Assembly: GCA_018066225.1 (NCBI GenBank)
Contig: JAGHRU010000221.1
Location: forward strand, 1-15,903
Direction of reading: 5' to 3'
DNA length: 15,903 nt
DNA from: Candidatus Equimonas enterica
GTDB taxonomy: Bacteria > Bacteroidota > Bacteroidia > Bacteroidales > Bacteroidaceae
Shown: positions 7,309 to 14,453 of the stretch, piece after piece
Layout of the letters: each line of letters begins with the position of its first letter
How positions within the stretch are numbered: position 1 is the stretch's first letter
Position numbers and translations under genes: made by a program
The notes under the pieces: generated by a model
What the model was told of the DNA's origin: nothing
The model's input: only the letters and a program-made list of their open reading frames with translations
The model's database searches: none

Positions 7309-8238
7309 TTAATCCGAATACAAAGCGAGTGAGCGCATCAGTTTCGCCTTCATCTCCTCCGCCAACGACGCAGGCGACAACACCTTCACGCTATCGCCCA
7401 AACTCATCAAATGCGCCACGAAATCGGCCGTAGGACGCAGCAGCAGCGCGAAATCAGCATAGTCCTCACCCTGCCCCACCTCCTGCTGCGAAGCATGGAG
7501 CGGCAAATCGCGGAGATAGAAACGCTGGCGACCATAGGCACGAATGACGATGCGCTGCTCGGGGACATGATCATTGACAAGAACGCCAAAGCACTGCGAA
7601 AAGAATGTCTTGCCGTCGAAGTCTGCCGCAAGTGTAAATGCGCGTGTAGTAAGTGTCGCTTCCAGCATACGGTCGAAGGCAAAGACCCCCAAGTGTTCGC
7701 GCGCTGGCTTTCCGTTCGATGCTTCAAGATGGGAATGTCCCAGCACATACCAGCGCTGGCGAAACATCTTAACGCAGTAAGGCGCAAGACAATAGTGACT
7801 GGGCGTGTCGCTGCCGTACTTACGATAGGTCACATCAACGCACACCTGCAGCCGCATCGCTTCGATGAAAGTCTGCAAATCGTCACCATAGGGCACATGC
7901 TCCAAGAGGATGCGGTCTTGCAAGGCAAGGCTCTCGCTGACGAGATTGCCCACCGAAAGTGTGGAGAGCAGCCAGTTTTGCACCGTGTCCTCACGGAGCA
8001 CATGCTCATTGGCGATGAAGTACTTATAGCCGTGTCGGCGATCACAGTCGATGTAGATACCAAAGATGTCTTCGATGTCGCTACGATGACGGCAAAAGGT
8101 GGAGCGCGAAAGTTCTACGCCTTCACTCATCGTCGTGCGTAGCCACTGCGTCTGCAACTCGTCCAGCGTGATGCGCCCAGCCCGCCAAATGGCATTGACG
8201 AGCCAAATGTACTCCTTAAACTTATCGGGCACTCTCAT
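7309..8238 (-). CDS. WYL-domain transcriptional regulator
   Basis: A winged helix-turn-helix at about residues 5-75 (FKEYIWLVNAIWRAGRITLD ... LSRSTFCRHRSDIEDIFGI) is followed by a WYL domain at about 122-200. That domain carries the signature RQRWYVLGHS (161-170) and the loop HLGVFAFDRM. A WYL C-terminal extension (TADFVAHLMSLGDSVKVLSP) follows. WYL proteins bind nucleic acid or nucleotide-like ligands and control gene expression, often near defence or DNA repair genes. I chose ATG at 8236-8238 (MRVPDKFKEY). A GTG at 8260-8262, overlapping the stop of the upstream gene as TAGTG, would add eight residues (MPLSKSYA) but GTG starts are less usual here. It is last in a run psd-pssA-DUF4834-WYL. 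Its target is not visible; the neighbouring phospholipid genes or the HIRAN gene are only possibilities. Confidence 0.85.
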   Translation of the reverse strand: MRVPDKFKEYIWLVNAIWRAGRITLDELQTQWLRTTMSEGVELSRSTFCRHRSDIEDIFGIYIDCDRRHGYKYFIANEHVLREDTVQNWLLSTLSVGNLVSESLALQDRILLEHVPYGDDLQTFIEAMRLQVCVDVTYRKYGSDTPSHYCLAPYCVKMFRQRWYVLGHSHLEASNGKPAREHLGVFAFDRMLEATLTTRAFTLAADFDGKTFFSQCFGVLVNDHVPEQRIVIRAYGRQRFYLRDLPLHASQQEVGQGEDYADFALLLRPTADFVAHLMSLGDSVKVLSPASLAEEMKAKLMRSLALYSD

Positions 8239-8261
8239 AGCGTAAGACTTACTCAGCGGCA

Positions 8262-8516
8262 CTAATGTTGCGGCTCATTGATTTCCTCAAAATCGACATA
8301 CTCGCTCTCGTCCTTCTCAAATATCTTGGGACGCACAGCATCTGCCCTCTGCTCTTCGGGCTCTGGCGCATCTTGTGCCGCCCCTCTCTGCTCTCTCGGC
8401 GCAGCCGATGAAGGGAAGAAGAACTGCCAAATCGAGCGAAGCAACAAACGTACTACGCCGATAAGCATAAATGCGCCCACCAAGAGCACCATCAATAAGC
8501 AACCGAGAATTTTCAT
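8262..8516 (-). CDS. DUF4834 family small membrane protein
   Basis: This 84-residue protein has one N-terminal hydrophobic helix (about 4-27, LGCLLMVLLVGAFMLIGVV) and a variable Ala/Pro/Glu/Gln linker. Its conserved tail is KIFEKDESEYVDFEEI (64-79), the hallmark of the Bacteroidetes DUF4834 family as I remember it. The function is unknown. It lies 58 bp after pssA and touches the WYL gene (stop TAG at 8262-8264), so it is probably co-transcribed with the phosphatidylethanolamine synthesis genes. The KxFxKDEGEYVDFEE-type tail is the part under selection across the family, which suggests a cytoplasmic binding segment anchored in the inner membrane. Confidence 0.8.
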   Translation of the reverse strand: MKILGCLLMVLLVGAFMLIGVVRLLLRSIWQFFFPSSAAPREQRGAAQDAPEPEEQRADAVRPKIFEKDESEYVDFEEINEPQH

Positions 8517-8574
8517 AAAGTCTATATGTTTCTACTGTATAAGGTCATAGCGGGCTACTCACAGCCGCACGTCA

Positions 8575-9297
8575 TCAACGGATGTCGATATGCAACGCCC
8601 ACATCAAGAGCGAGAGGGAGATGTAGAGCACGACAATGAGCGCACACGCCAAGGCCAGATGCCCCACGGCCACCAGCACGACGAGGCTGAGCAGGAGGAA
8701 GACATAGCGAAACGCATTGCCCTTCCAGCCAAAATGCTTAAACTTCAAAGCCAACATCGGGACATCGCTCACCAAGAGCCAGCAGCAAGCCAAGAGGCCA
8801 ACACCTATGGCTATCAGCCCATACATAGCGGCAAACTGTTGTCCCCAAACGCCCACAACGACGCCAGCCCACAGCAACGCATTGGCAGGCGTAGGCAAGC
8901 CAAGGAAAACGCCCTTTTGGCGCGTGTCGAGGTTGAACTTGGCCAGGCGCAACGCAGAGAAGGCAGCCATCACGAAAGCCACGAAGGGCAAATAAGTCTG
9001 AAGCCCCATCATCGTCTCTGGCAACGCCGCAGGCAGCAGACGGGCGATGAGCACAAAGACCATCGCCGAAGGAGCAACGCCGTAGGTGACAACGTCGGAC
9101 AGCGAGTCCAACTCCGCTCCGACGGGACTACTCACGCCCAAGAGACGGGCTGCGAAACCATCGAAGAAGTCGAATATCGCCCCCACGATGATGAAGCACA
9201 ACGCCAACTGCGGCATTTGCGCCAAGGCGAAAGTCACGGCAATGCAACCTGATATCAAGTTGCAGCAAGTCAATGTGTTGGGGATATGTTTTCTCAT
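8575..9297 (-). CDS. pssA: CDP-diacylglycerol-serine O-phosphatidyltransferase
   Basis: This 240-residue integral membrane enzyme joins CDP-diacylglycerol and serine to give phosphatidylserine, the precursor of phosphatidylethanolamine. The CDP-alcohol phosphotransferase signature is complete: Asp43, Asp46-Gly47, Ala50-Arg51, Gly60, Asp64 and Asp68, within DFFDGFAARLLG and GAELDSLSD. Several hydrophobic segments follow (WAGVVVGVWG, LIAIGVGLLACCWLLV, VFLLLSLVVLVAV). The start codon overlaps the psd stop as ATGA (9294-9297), so translation of the two is probably coupled. Together with psd this gives the full route from CDP-diacylglycerol to phosphatidylethanolamine. Confidence 0.95.
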   Translation of the reverse strand: MRKHIPNTLTCCNLISGCIAVTFALAQMPQLALCFIIVGAIFDFFDGFAARLLGVSSPVGAELDSLSDVVTYGVAPSAMVFVLIARLLPAALPETMMGLQTYLPFVAFVMAAFSALRLAKFNLDTRQKGVFLGLPTPANALLWAGVVVGVWGQQFAAMYGLIAIGVGLLACCWLLVSDVPMLALKFKHFGWKGNAFRYVFLLLSLVVLVAVGHLALACALIVVLYISLSLLMWALHIDIR

Positions 9298-10016
9298 GCG
9301 TTATTACCCTTGTCAGCAGTCTTGGGGTGCAGGCGGGCGATGACAGTACCGTTGCCCGAAGTGGCCTGATGCAACGTCACGCAAACTTCGCTATCGAGCG
9401 GCAGATAGACATCCACACGCGAGCCAAACTTGATAAAGCCCATGTGCTCATCTATGAAGCACTCCTCGCCTTGCTTGGCGTAGGTCACAATACGTCGCGC
9501 CACTGCGCCAGCCACCTGTCGCACCAAGACATCATGCCCCGAAGGTGTCTCGATGACCACTGTGCTGCGCTCATTTTCGGTACTGGCTTTGGGCAGCCAT
9601 GCCTTGTGGAAATTACCATTATGGTGCTTCACCATCTTGACCATACCCTCCACGGGAAACCAGTTGGCGTGCACATTGGTCACACTCATAAAGATGCTAA
9701 TCATCAGCCGCTTATCGCCGAAATACTCGGGCTCTTCGGTCTCTTCAATGACCACCACATGGCCGTCGGCAGGAGCGACAACCACCTGTGACGTATCGCC
9801 CGGGAAGATGCGCAACGGGCAGCGGAAGAAATTGACGATGATGCCATAGGCCACTATCAGTATGCCCATGAGCACCAAATAACCCACAGCGCAGAGAGGC
9901 ATCAGACAGTAGAAGCCCAAAATGCCTGTAAGCACCAGTATGCCTAAACCAAGCCAGAGCGTAGTCGTACCTTCACGATGTAGGCGTATCTGCTTTACTT
10001 TGCGAGATTTTGCCAT
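9294..10016 (-). CDS. psd: Phosphatidylserine decarboxylase proenzyme
   Basis: This 240-residue protein is of the short bacterial Psd-A type. Two membrane segments lie at about 18-38 and 42-62, followed by the decarboxylase core with APADGHVVVI (81-90) and MSVTNVHANWFPV (110-122). The self-cleavage site is Gly198-Ser199 within IKFGSRVDVYLP; cleavage would turn Ser199 into the pyruvoyl cofactor. It decarboxylates phosphatidylserine to phosphatidylethanolamine at the inner membrane. It is first in the operon, and pssA overlaps its last codons by 4 bp. The promoter -7 box at 10024-10031 ends only 7 bp before the ATG, so the transcript probably has almost no leader. The start MAKSRKVKQIRLHREGT matches the usual family N-terminus. 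Confidence 0.95.
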   Translation of the reverse strand: MAKSRKVKQIRLHREGTTTLWLGLGILVLTGILGFYCLMPLCAVGYLVLMGILIVAYGIIVNFFRCPLRIFPGDTSQVVVAPADGHVVVIEETEEPEYFGDKRLMISIFMSVTNVHANWFPVEGMVKMVKHHNGNFHKAWLPKASTENERSTVVIETPSGHDVLVRQVAGAVARRIVTYAKQGEECFIDEHMGFIKFGSRVDVYLPLDSEVCVTLHQATSGNGTVIARLHPKTADKGNNA

Positions 10017-10023
10017 AGTGCCG

Positions 10024-10055
10024 CAAAGTTACAAATTATCTGCGAGACGGCCAAG
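10024..10055 (-). promoter_or_regulatory. Promoter of the psd-pssA operon
   Basis: The minus strand has CTTG (10052-10055, one mismatch from TTTG), a 20-nt spacer, and TAACTTTG (10024-10031), a perfect TAnnTTTG. The -7 box lies 7 bp before the psd ATG, implying a leaderless or nearly leaderless mRNA. Confidence 0.75.
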
Positions 10056-10116
10056 TTTTTTGGGCAAAAAAAGTGACACCAAAGCCGCACTGCCTATCAT
10101 CGGTCGTCCCTCACGC

Positions 10117-10155
10117 TGCCACGCGCATCAAATCGTTGATTTTCAGCGCGTGGCA
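10117..10155 (-). terminator. Hairpin downstream of rprY
   Basis: TGCCACGCGC (10117-10126) pairs perfectly with GCGCGTGGCA (10146-10155), and an inner ATCAA/TTGAT pair sits in the loop. It begins 37 bp after the response regulator stop. There is no U-run after it, so termination is likely but not typical. Confidence 0.5.
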
Positions 10156-10192
10156 AATCGTAAAATCAGTTTGGGCGGACAATAATAATGGA

Positions 10193-10906
10193 TTATGCTT
10201 GGGCTTCTTCTTCCTCTGGCGCAACGAGTTTGTAGCCTTTGCCGTGGATGTTGATAATCTCCACAGAGGGGTCACCCACGAGCAGCTTACGCAGTTTCGT
10301 GATATAGACATCCATCGAGCGTGCATTGAAGAAGTTGTCGTCCATCCATATCGTTTTGAGGGCGTAGTCGCGCTGCATCACTTCGTTGCGATTCTGACAG
10401 AGGAGTTTGAGCAGTTCGCTCTCCTTTGTCGTCAGTTTCTTGACCTCGCCACCCTCCGGGGTGAGGGTTTGCTTGCGGACATCGAAAGCGAACGTGCCTA
10501 TCTGGTAGAAGGTGCAATCGCGCACCTGCTTACCATTGACACGACGCATAATGGCCTCAATGCGGAAGGTGAGTTCTTCCATCGAGAAGGGCTTGGTAAG
10601 GTAGTCGTCAGCACCGATTTTGAAGCCTTCGAGGATGTCTTCTTTGAGGTTGCGAGCGGTGAGGAAGATGATGGGGACTTGCTGGTTGATGATGCGTATC
10701 TCACGCGCCAATGTGAAGCCGTCCATGATAGGCATCATCACATCGAGCACACAGAGGTCGTAATTGCCCGTGCGAAAGGCATCGAGTCCCTCTTCGCCGT
10801 TGCTGCAAAGCAGTGCATCATAGCCTTTGGCCATAAGATATTCACGCAGGAGCATGCCGAGGTTTTCGTCGTCCTCGCAAAGCAAGATAGTCTGTTTCAT
10901 TTCCAT
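10193..10906 (-). CDS. rprY: OmpR/PhoB-family response regulator, RprY-like
   Basis: The 237-residue protein has a receiver domain at about 4-120 and a winged-helix DNA-binding domain at about 140-232. The acidic pocket is Glu11-Asp12-Asp13, the phosphoacceptor is Asp55 in VLDVMMP, and the switch residues are Thr83 and Lys105 (FLTARN, LTKPF). The segments LLCEDDENLGMLLREYLMAK, GFKIGADDYLTKPFSMEELT and NARSMDVYITKLRKLL match my memory of Bacteroides RprY, which acts with RprX and has been linked to stress responses. It lies 42 bp after its kinase gene. A TACTTTTG box (10911-10918) sits 4 bp before the first ATG. A second ATG two codons on (10898-10900) could be the true start if transcription begins there. 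Confidence 0.93.
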   Translation of the reverse strand: MEMKQTILLCEDDENLGMLLREYLMAKGYDALLCSNGEEGLDAFRTGNYDLCVLDVMMPIMDGFTLAREIRIINQQVPIIFLTARNLKEDILEGFKIGADDYLTKPFSMEELTFRIEAIMRRVNGKQVRDCTFYQIGTFAFDVRKQTLTPEGGEVKKLTTKESELLKLLCQNRNEVMQRDYALKTIWMDDNFFNARSMDVYITKLRKLLVGDPSVEIINIHGKGYKLVAPEEEEAQA

Positions 10907-10910
10907 GTTG

Positions 10911-10918
10911 CAAAAGTA
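10911..10918 (-). promoter_or_regulatory. Candidate -7 box between rprX and rprY
   Basis: The minus strand reads TACTTTTG, a perfect TAnnTTTG, 4 bp before the first rprY ATG. No TTTG is present about 20 nt upstream, so an independent rprY promoter is possible but unproven. Confidence 0.4.
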
Positions 10919-10948
10919 TTTTATGGGTTATTATTTATCATTAGCAGG

Positions 10949-12433
10949 TTAGTGCTCTGCCAGCAGGGGCAGGGTGATGATGAAAGTGGTGCCTTCGCCG
11001 TAACGGCTTTCGGCACGGATTTGGCCGTGATGCGCCTTGACGACGCCCGACACATAGGCCAGTCCGAGGCCGAAGCCCTTGACATCATGGCGGTTGCCGG
11101 TGCTGACGCGATAGAAGCGGTCGAAGATTTTCTTCAATTCGTCGCTCTTGATGCCAATACCGTTGTCGGCGATGGCGATGCGCAAGCGGTTGCGACTCTT
11201 CTCTACGTCGGTCGTGAGCGTGAGTCGCAGCGGACGCGAGGGCTCACGATACTTCAAGGCGTTGTCCAGCAGGTTGTATATGACATTCGTCAGGTGCATC
11301 TCGTCAGCATAGACAGCGTCGTCGGTAGCCGCGAGGTGCGTTTCTATGGTGCCACCCGACTGCTCCACTTTGAGGCGGAATATGCCGACCACTTCGCCGA
11401 GCAGCTCATGCACGCTGAGTTTCTTCTGCTTAAACGAGGGCGTCTTTTGGCGGTCAAACATCGACATCTGCAACACCTTCTCCACCTGGAAGCGCAGGCG
11501 TTTCGTCTCATCCACGATGACCTTGGTGAGGTGTCCCGTCATCTGCTCGCTCTTCTTCACGCTGGAGTCGGCCAGCATTTGGGCAGCCAGCGAGATGGAC
11601 GATATGGGTGTCTTAAACTCGTGCGTCATGTTGTTGATAAAGTCGTTCTTGATGTCTGACAACTTCCTCTGACGGAAGACGTTGTACATCGTGAAGATGA
11701 AGACGATAAACAGCACGATGGTGAAGATGATGGCAGGCAGCAGGAAGCGCACCGAGGCGAAGATGTACTGGCTCATTGTGGGGAAGACCACAGTGAGGAC
11801 ACCCATCTGTCCTTTGCCCTCGCCGTCGAAGAGTATCTGCGTATAGGTGATGACGTCTTCGGGCTGCTCATAGTCAGCACAGCGATACACCTCTTTACCA
11901 CCCGCCGTACGCACGATGATGTGATAGGGAATGGTGATGCCTGCCGCATTGAGTTCGGTGCAAAGACGCTGATCGAGGACAGCAAAGTTCACGCGCTTCT
12001 CCAGCGGCGCATTGCTGGGCTCGTAGAGGATGGCCGAGAGCGCAGCACTGAGGAGTTCGCGGTTGCTGCCATAGCGCAAGCGCAGGCGGCGGTGCAGTTG
12101 CTGCGTAGCCTGATAACTGCTGTCGCGCTCGCTGTCGATGAGCGACCCACTACCGCACAGCAGATGCGTGGGCACGGCTTCCGTCATCACCAGACTGTCT
12201 TGCAGCGACCACTCATCCTGCACATCTTCGGGCAGCTGCGCCTCCACGATGGAGCGCATCTCGGCAAGTTCCACGCTTCGCGCGGCCTTATGAAGGGCGT
12301 GGCGTACCGCACCGTCAAACTGCTCACGGCGTACGTCTATAAATTCCTTGGTATAGCGCCACTGCATATAGATGAGTGCCATAAAAGCCATACTCATAAC
12401 AGCGACTACAATCCAGATAGTTGACTTCTTCAT
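10949..12433 (-). CDS. rprX: Sensor histidine kinase, RprX-like
   Basis: The kinase has 494 residues from the ATG at 12431-12433 (MKKSTIWIVVAVMSM). A first membrane helix (4-23) and a second (about 228-251, FLLPAIIFTIVLFIVFIF) enclose a periplasmic sensor region of about 200 residues. The cytoplasmic part has the H box NNMTHEFKTPISS with His271, the N box NLLDNALKY, and the ATP-lid boxes DNGIGI and GFGLGL. This fits Bacteroides RprX, the partner of RprY encoded immediately downstream. An upstream in-frame ATG at 12484 would add 17 residues (MHIEMTPVHEKHHNFAT), but that segment overlaps the -7 box TAACTTTG (12439-12446) and is not membrane-like, so I reject it. The signal sensed is unknown. 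Confidence 0.93.
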   Translation of the reverse strand: MKKSTIWIVVAVMSMAFMALIYMQWRYTKEFIDVRREQFDGAVRHALHKAARSVELAEMRSIVEAQLPEDVQDEWSLQDSLVMTEAVPTHLLCGSGSLIDSERDSSYQATQQLHRRLRLRYGSNRELLSAALSAILYEPSNAPLEKRVNFAVLDQRLCTELNAAGITIPYHIIVRTAGGKEVYRCADYEQPEDVITYTQILFDGEGKGQMGVLTVVFPTMSQYIFASVRFLLPAIIFTIVLFIVFIFTMYNVFRQRKLSDIKNDFINNMTHEFKTPISSISLAAQMLADSSVKKSEQMTGHLTKVIVDETKRLRFQVEKVLQMSMFDRQKTPSFKQKKLSVHELLGEVVGIFRLKVEQSGGTIETHLAATDDAVYADEMHLTNVIYNLLDNALKYREPSRPLRLTLTTDVEKSRNRLRIAIADNGIGIKSDELKKIFDRFYRVSTGNRHDVKGFGLGLAYVSGVVKAHHGQIRAESRYGEGTTFIITLPLLAEH

Positions 12434-12438
12434 GGTGG

Positions 12439-12446
12439 CAAAGTTA
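12439..12446 (-). promoter_or_regulatory. -7 box of the rprX-rprY operon
   Basis: The minus strand reads TAACTTTG, matching TAnnTTTG, 5 bp before the chosen rprX ATG. It helps decide the start and implies a near-leaderless mRNA. A good -33 TTTG is not seen about 20 nt upstream. Confidence 0.55.
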
Positions 12447-12570
12447 TGATGTTTCTCATGTACTGGCGTCATCTCTATGTGCAATAAATATGGCTTTTAA
12501 GACTAATTAAGAGAAAAAGCCTGCGTAATAGTCCTTTTGCACACTTGCCCCGACCATATATAATATACGC

Positions 12571-12611
12571 GCGCACGAGATGACAGTTACAAAGCCTGTC
12601 ATCTCGTGCGC
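12571..12611 (-). terminator. 16-bp perfect inverted repeat downstream of the mutarotase gene
   Basis: GCGCACGAGATGACAG (12571-12586) and CTGTCATCTCGTGCGC (12596-12611) are exact reverse complements around a 9-nt loop. It lies 36 bp beyond the mutarotase stop and is followed on that strand by TATATTATATATGG rather than a U-run. It may be a terminator or a dyad binding site. Confidence 0.55.
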
Positions 12612-12647
12612 ATCGGGGGACTGTCGCTTCGCGCTCGTCAGAGGCAA

Positions 12648-13028
12648 TCAATAGAGATGGAAGATGCGCTCCATCAGGTGCCATTTCTCGTCGGAAGTAG
12701 CGTCGGCGGCAGCCCGCTGATAGCGTGCCGTCAGTTGCTCCCACTCTGCTTGTCGGGGCGCACGCGCCATGCGCGTCATAGCCTCATCCCACGAGAGATC
12801 GGCTGGCATCTCCACGATCATGAAGAGGCGGTTGCCAAGGAGATAGATTTCCATTTCCAAGAGGCCAGCCGCACGGATGTTGTCGAGCACCTGCTGCCAC
12901 ACCCCTTGCTCTGAATGGAGATGGCGGTAGGCGGCGATGAGTTCGGGCTGGTCTTCGAGGTCCAAGGTCTGCACGAGGCGCTTGGTAGGGCCGTCAAATT
13001 GCTTAACGGCGTAAGCATTGTTTTCCAT
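12648..13028 (-). CDS. L-rhamnose mutarotase family protein
   Basis: This 126-residue protein belongs to the RhaM/YiiL-type alpha/beta barrel family (dimeric sugar mutarotases, formerly DUF718). Family signs are RLVQTLDLEDQPELIAAYRHLH (17-38, with Tyr34 and His38 at the usual active-site place), VWQQVLDNIRAAGLLEMEIY (43-62), GNRLFMIVEM (65-74) and the end EKWHLMERIFHL. The family interconverts alpha and beta anomers of L-rhamnose, or L-fucose in some Bacteroidetes. The exact sugar cannot be told. It is transcribed alone from a promoter at 13072-13103; no sugar kinase, isomerase or aldolase gene is adjacent. It is longer than the E. coli protein (104 residues), mainly at the N-terminus. Confidence 0.85.
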   Translation of the reverse strand: MENNAYAVKQFDGPTKRLVQTLDLEDQPELIAAYRHLHSEQGVWQQVLDNIRAAGLLEMEIYLLGNRLFMIVEMPADLSWDEAMTRMARAPRQAEWEQLTARYQRAAADATSDEKWHLMERIFHLY

Positions 13029-13071
13029 AGTCAGTATGAGATAAAGGGTAAAAGGGACTTAAAAGCCAATG

Positions 13072-13103
13072 CAAAGGTAGGCGTTTTATCCCTTGCAGGC
13101 AAG
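13072..13103 (-). promoter_or_regulatory. Promoter of the mutarotase gene
   Basis: The minus strand has CTTG (13100-13103), a 20-nt spacer and TACCTTTG (13072-13079, perfect TAnnTTTG). The leader would be about 35-40 nt. Confidence 0.7.
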
Positions 13104-13162
13104 AAAAGTGAGAAAAAAAGCACATTTTTCGCAAAAAACACTGCCGTATAAAAAAAAGTTTG

Positions 13163-13170
13163 TACCTTTG
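13163..13170 (+). promoter_or_regulatory. -7 box of tRNA-Ser
   Basis: TACCTTTG fits TAnnTTTG and lies 63 bp before the mature tRNA. The -33 region has only ACTG (13140-13143) at 19 nt spacing, so the upstream element is weak. It is divergent from the mutarotase promoter. Confidence 0.55.
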
Positions 13171-13233
13171 CAGCCGCAAAGCCGAAGCAGCGTCGGTGAA
13201 AGCCCGCTGCGGAAGCCTTACTTTTCAACCCAA

Positions 13234-13321
13234 GGAGAGGTGCTCGAGTGGTTGAAGAGGCACGCCTGGAAAGCGTGTAAACCCCTAAAGGGTTTCGTAG
13301 GTTCGAATCCTATCCTCTCCG
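13234..13321 (+). tRNA. tRNA-Ser (GGA)
   Basis: The acceptor stem pairs GGAGAGG (13234-13240) with CCTCTCC (13314-13320), with G13321 as discriminator. The anticodon arm CACGC/GCGTG encloses CTGGAAA with anticodon GGA (13268-13270). A long variable arm (ACCCCTAAAGGGTT) is typical of class II tRNA-Ser, and the T arm contains GGTTCGAATCC. CCA is not encoded. Confidence 0.97.
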
Positions 13322-13344
13322 CAAAGAGTAGCGCGCTACTCGTG

Positions 13345-13382
13345 AGTAACCTGCTGGATGCCAGTAGGTTACTTTTCTTTTT
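13345..13382 (+). terminator. Intrinsic terminator of tRNA-Ser
   Basis: A 13-bp stem (13345-13357 with 13361-13373, one G-T pair) with a 3-nt loop runs into TTTTCTTTTT. A perfect 14-nt palindrome, AGTAGCGCGCTACT (13327-13340), sits just before it. Confidence 0.88.
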
Positions 13383-13435
13383 ATCGGGCCATGCGGCGGC
13401 CTCCGTCCGACATCACACGCTTTCATCATACCACT

Positions 13436-13948
13436 ATGAACTTCCTACAACTCGTGGAGCAACGCTGCTCCGTCCGTCAGTACAGCGACACGCCCGTGAG
13501 CGCGGAGCAAATCGATTATCTGCTCGCTTGCATGCGCCTCGCACCCTCTGCTGTCAATCTGCAACCGTGGCACTTCTATGTCGTACAAAGCGAAGAAGCC
13601 AAGGCACGGCTGCGCCAGTGCTACCACCGCGAGTGGTTTGCCTCTGCGCCGCTCTACATCATCGGCTGCATACGCCACGACCAAGAATGGGTGCGCCGAC
13701 GCGACCAGAAGCCCCACGGCGACATCGACATTGCCATCGCCACCGAGCACCTCTGCCTCGCCGCGACAGAATTAGGACTGGGCACTTGCTGGGTCTGCAA
13801 CTTCGATGCCGCGCTCTGCCACGACCTCTTTCAGATGGACGCGCAAGAGGAGCCTGCTGTGCTCATCCCCATAGGCCATCCCGCGCCCGAGGTAAAGCCC
13901 GCGTCCAAGGAGCGCAAACCGCTAACGGACATCATCACAACATGCTGA
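13436..13948 (+). CDS. Nitroreductase family FMN-dependent oxidoreductase
   Basis: The 170-residue protein starts at ATG 13436 (MNFLQLVEQRCSVRQYSD). An upstream in-frame start would add 26 residues overlapping the tRNA-Ser terminator and is rejected. The FMN-phosphate binding stretch is RCSVRQY (10-16). The conserved loop PSAVNLQPWHFYVV (37-50), GLGTCWVCNF (114-123) and PIGHPA (145-150) are typical of the family. Such enzymes are homodimeric flavoproteins that use NAD(P)H to reduce nitro compounds, quinones or flavins; the real substrate is unknown. The AlaX-like gene starts 6 bp after the stop, so the two are co-transcribed. No TAnnTTTG promoter is clear in the 50 bp upstream, leaving tRNA read-through or a weak promoter open. 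Confidence 0.92.
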   Translation: MNFLQLVEQRCSVRQYSDTPVSAEQIDYLLACMRLAPSAVNLQPWHFYVVQSEEAKARLRQCYHREWFASAPLYIIGCIRHDQEWVRRRDQKPHGDIDIAIATEHLCLAATELGLGTCWVCNFDAALCHDLFQMDAQEEPAVLIPIGHPAPEVKPASKERKPLTDIITTC

Positions 13949-13954
13949 ACGCCC

Positions 13955-14443
13955 ATGACCGAAGCAAACACCACTACACCCGCGCTCAACGCCCACAACA
14001 AGGCAGAGTTTCCGCCCGCCCACACCGCCGAGCATCTGCTCAACCAGACGATGGTACGCATGTTTGGCTGCGAGCGTTCGCGGGACGCCCACATAGAGCG
14101 CAAAAAGAGTAAGCTGAATTATGCGTTAGCCACGCCGCCCACGGCGGAGCAATTGGCAGAAGTAGAACGGCAAATGCAGGCGTTGATAGCAGCCGATTTG
14201 CCGGTGACTTTCGACTTTGTGACGCGCGACAACCTGCCCGAAGGCATCGCTCTCGACCGTCTGCCCGCCCAAGCCAGCGAGACCTTGCGCCTGGTGCGCA
14301 TCGGCACATACGATGTCTGCCCTCGCATCGGGGCTCATGTGCCATCGACAAAGCACATCGGCGCATTTCGCATCACCAGCACGCGCTACGCCGAGGGCCA
14401 TCTGCGCATCGTCTTCAAGGTCACGCCACCCGCAGAGGCATAG
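13955..14443 (+). CDS. AlaX-like alanyl-tRNA editing domain protein
   Basis: The 162-residue protein is a stand-alone second additional domain of the threonyl/alanyl-tRNA synthetase type (tRNA_SAD). The first zinc motif is HTAEH (His23, His27) within PAHTAEHLLNQTM. The second is Cys122 and His128 in YDVCPRIGAHVPST, followed by HIGAFRITSTRY. AlaX proteins hydrolyse mischarged Ser- or Gly-tRNA(Ala). The spacing CPRIGAH differs from the usual C-x3-H of AlaRS editing domains, so activity should not be taken for granted. It follows the nitroreductase gene by 6 bp and meets birA tail to tail with a 10-bp gap and no terminator between them, so the two convergent transcripts probably overlap. Confidence 0.83.
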   Translation: MTEANTTTPALNAHNKAEFPPAHTAEHLLNQTMVRMFGCERSRDAHIERKKSKLNYALATPPTAEQLAEVERQMQALIAADLPVTFDFVTRDNLPEGIALDRLPAQASETLRLVRIGTYDVCPRIGAHVPSTKHIGAFRITSTRYAEGHLRIVFKVTPPAEA

Positions 14444-14453
14444 GGCGCACGGC

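Noticed and set aside
10058..10180. Possible third copy of the 22-bp array upstream of psd
   Set aside because: GGGC at 10062 and GCCG at 10084 are 22 bp apart, but the next positions do not keep the core and the later GGGC at 10173 is out of phase by 1 bp.
10073..11659. 528-codon open frame on the plus strand opposite rprX and rprY
   Set aside because: It is antisense to two clearly recognised genes and its translation has no recognisable family or coherent domain; it is a codon-usage shadow.
12434..12484. Longer rprX start at 12484
   Set aside because: The extra 17 residues overlap the TAACTTTG box and precede a normal membrane-anchor start at 12433.
13093..14112. 339-codon plus-strand frame spanning tRNA-Ser and the nitroreductase
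   Set aside because: It runs through a tRNA and its terminator and lies in a different frame from the recognised nitroreductase.
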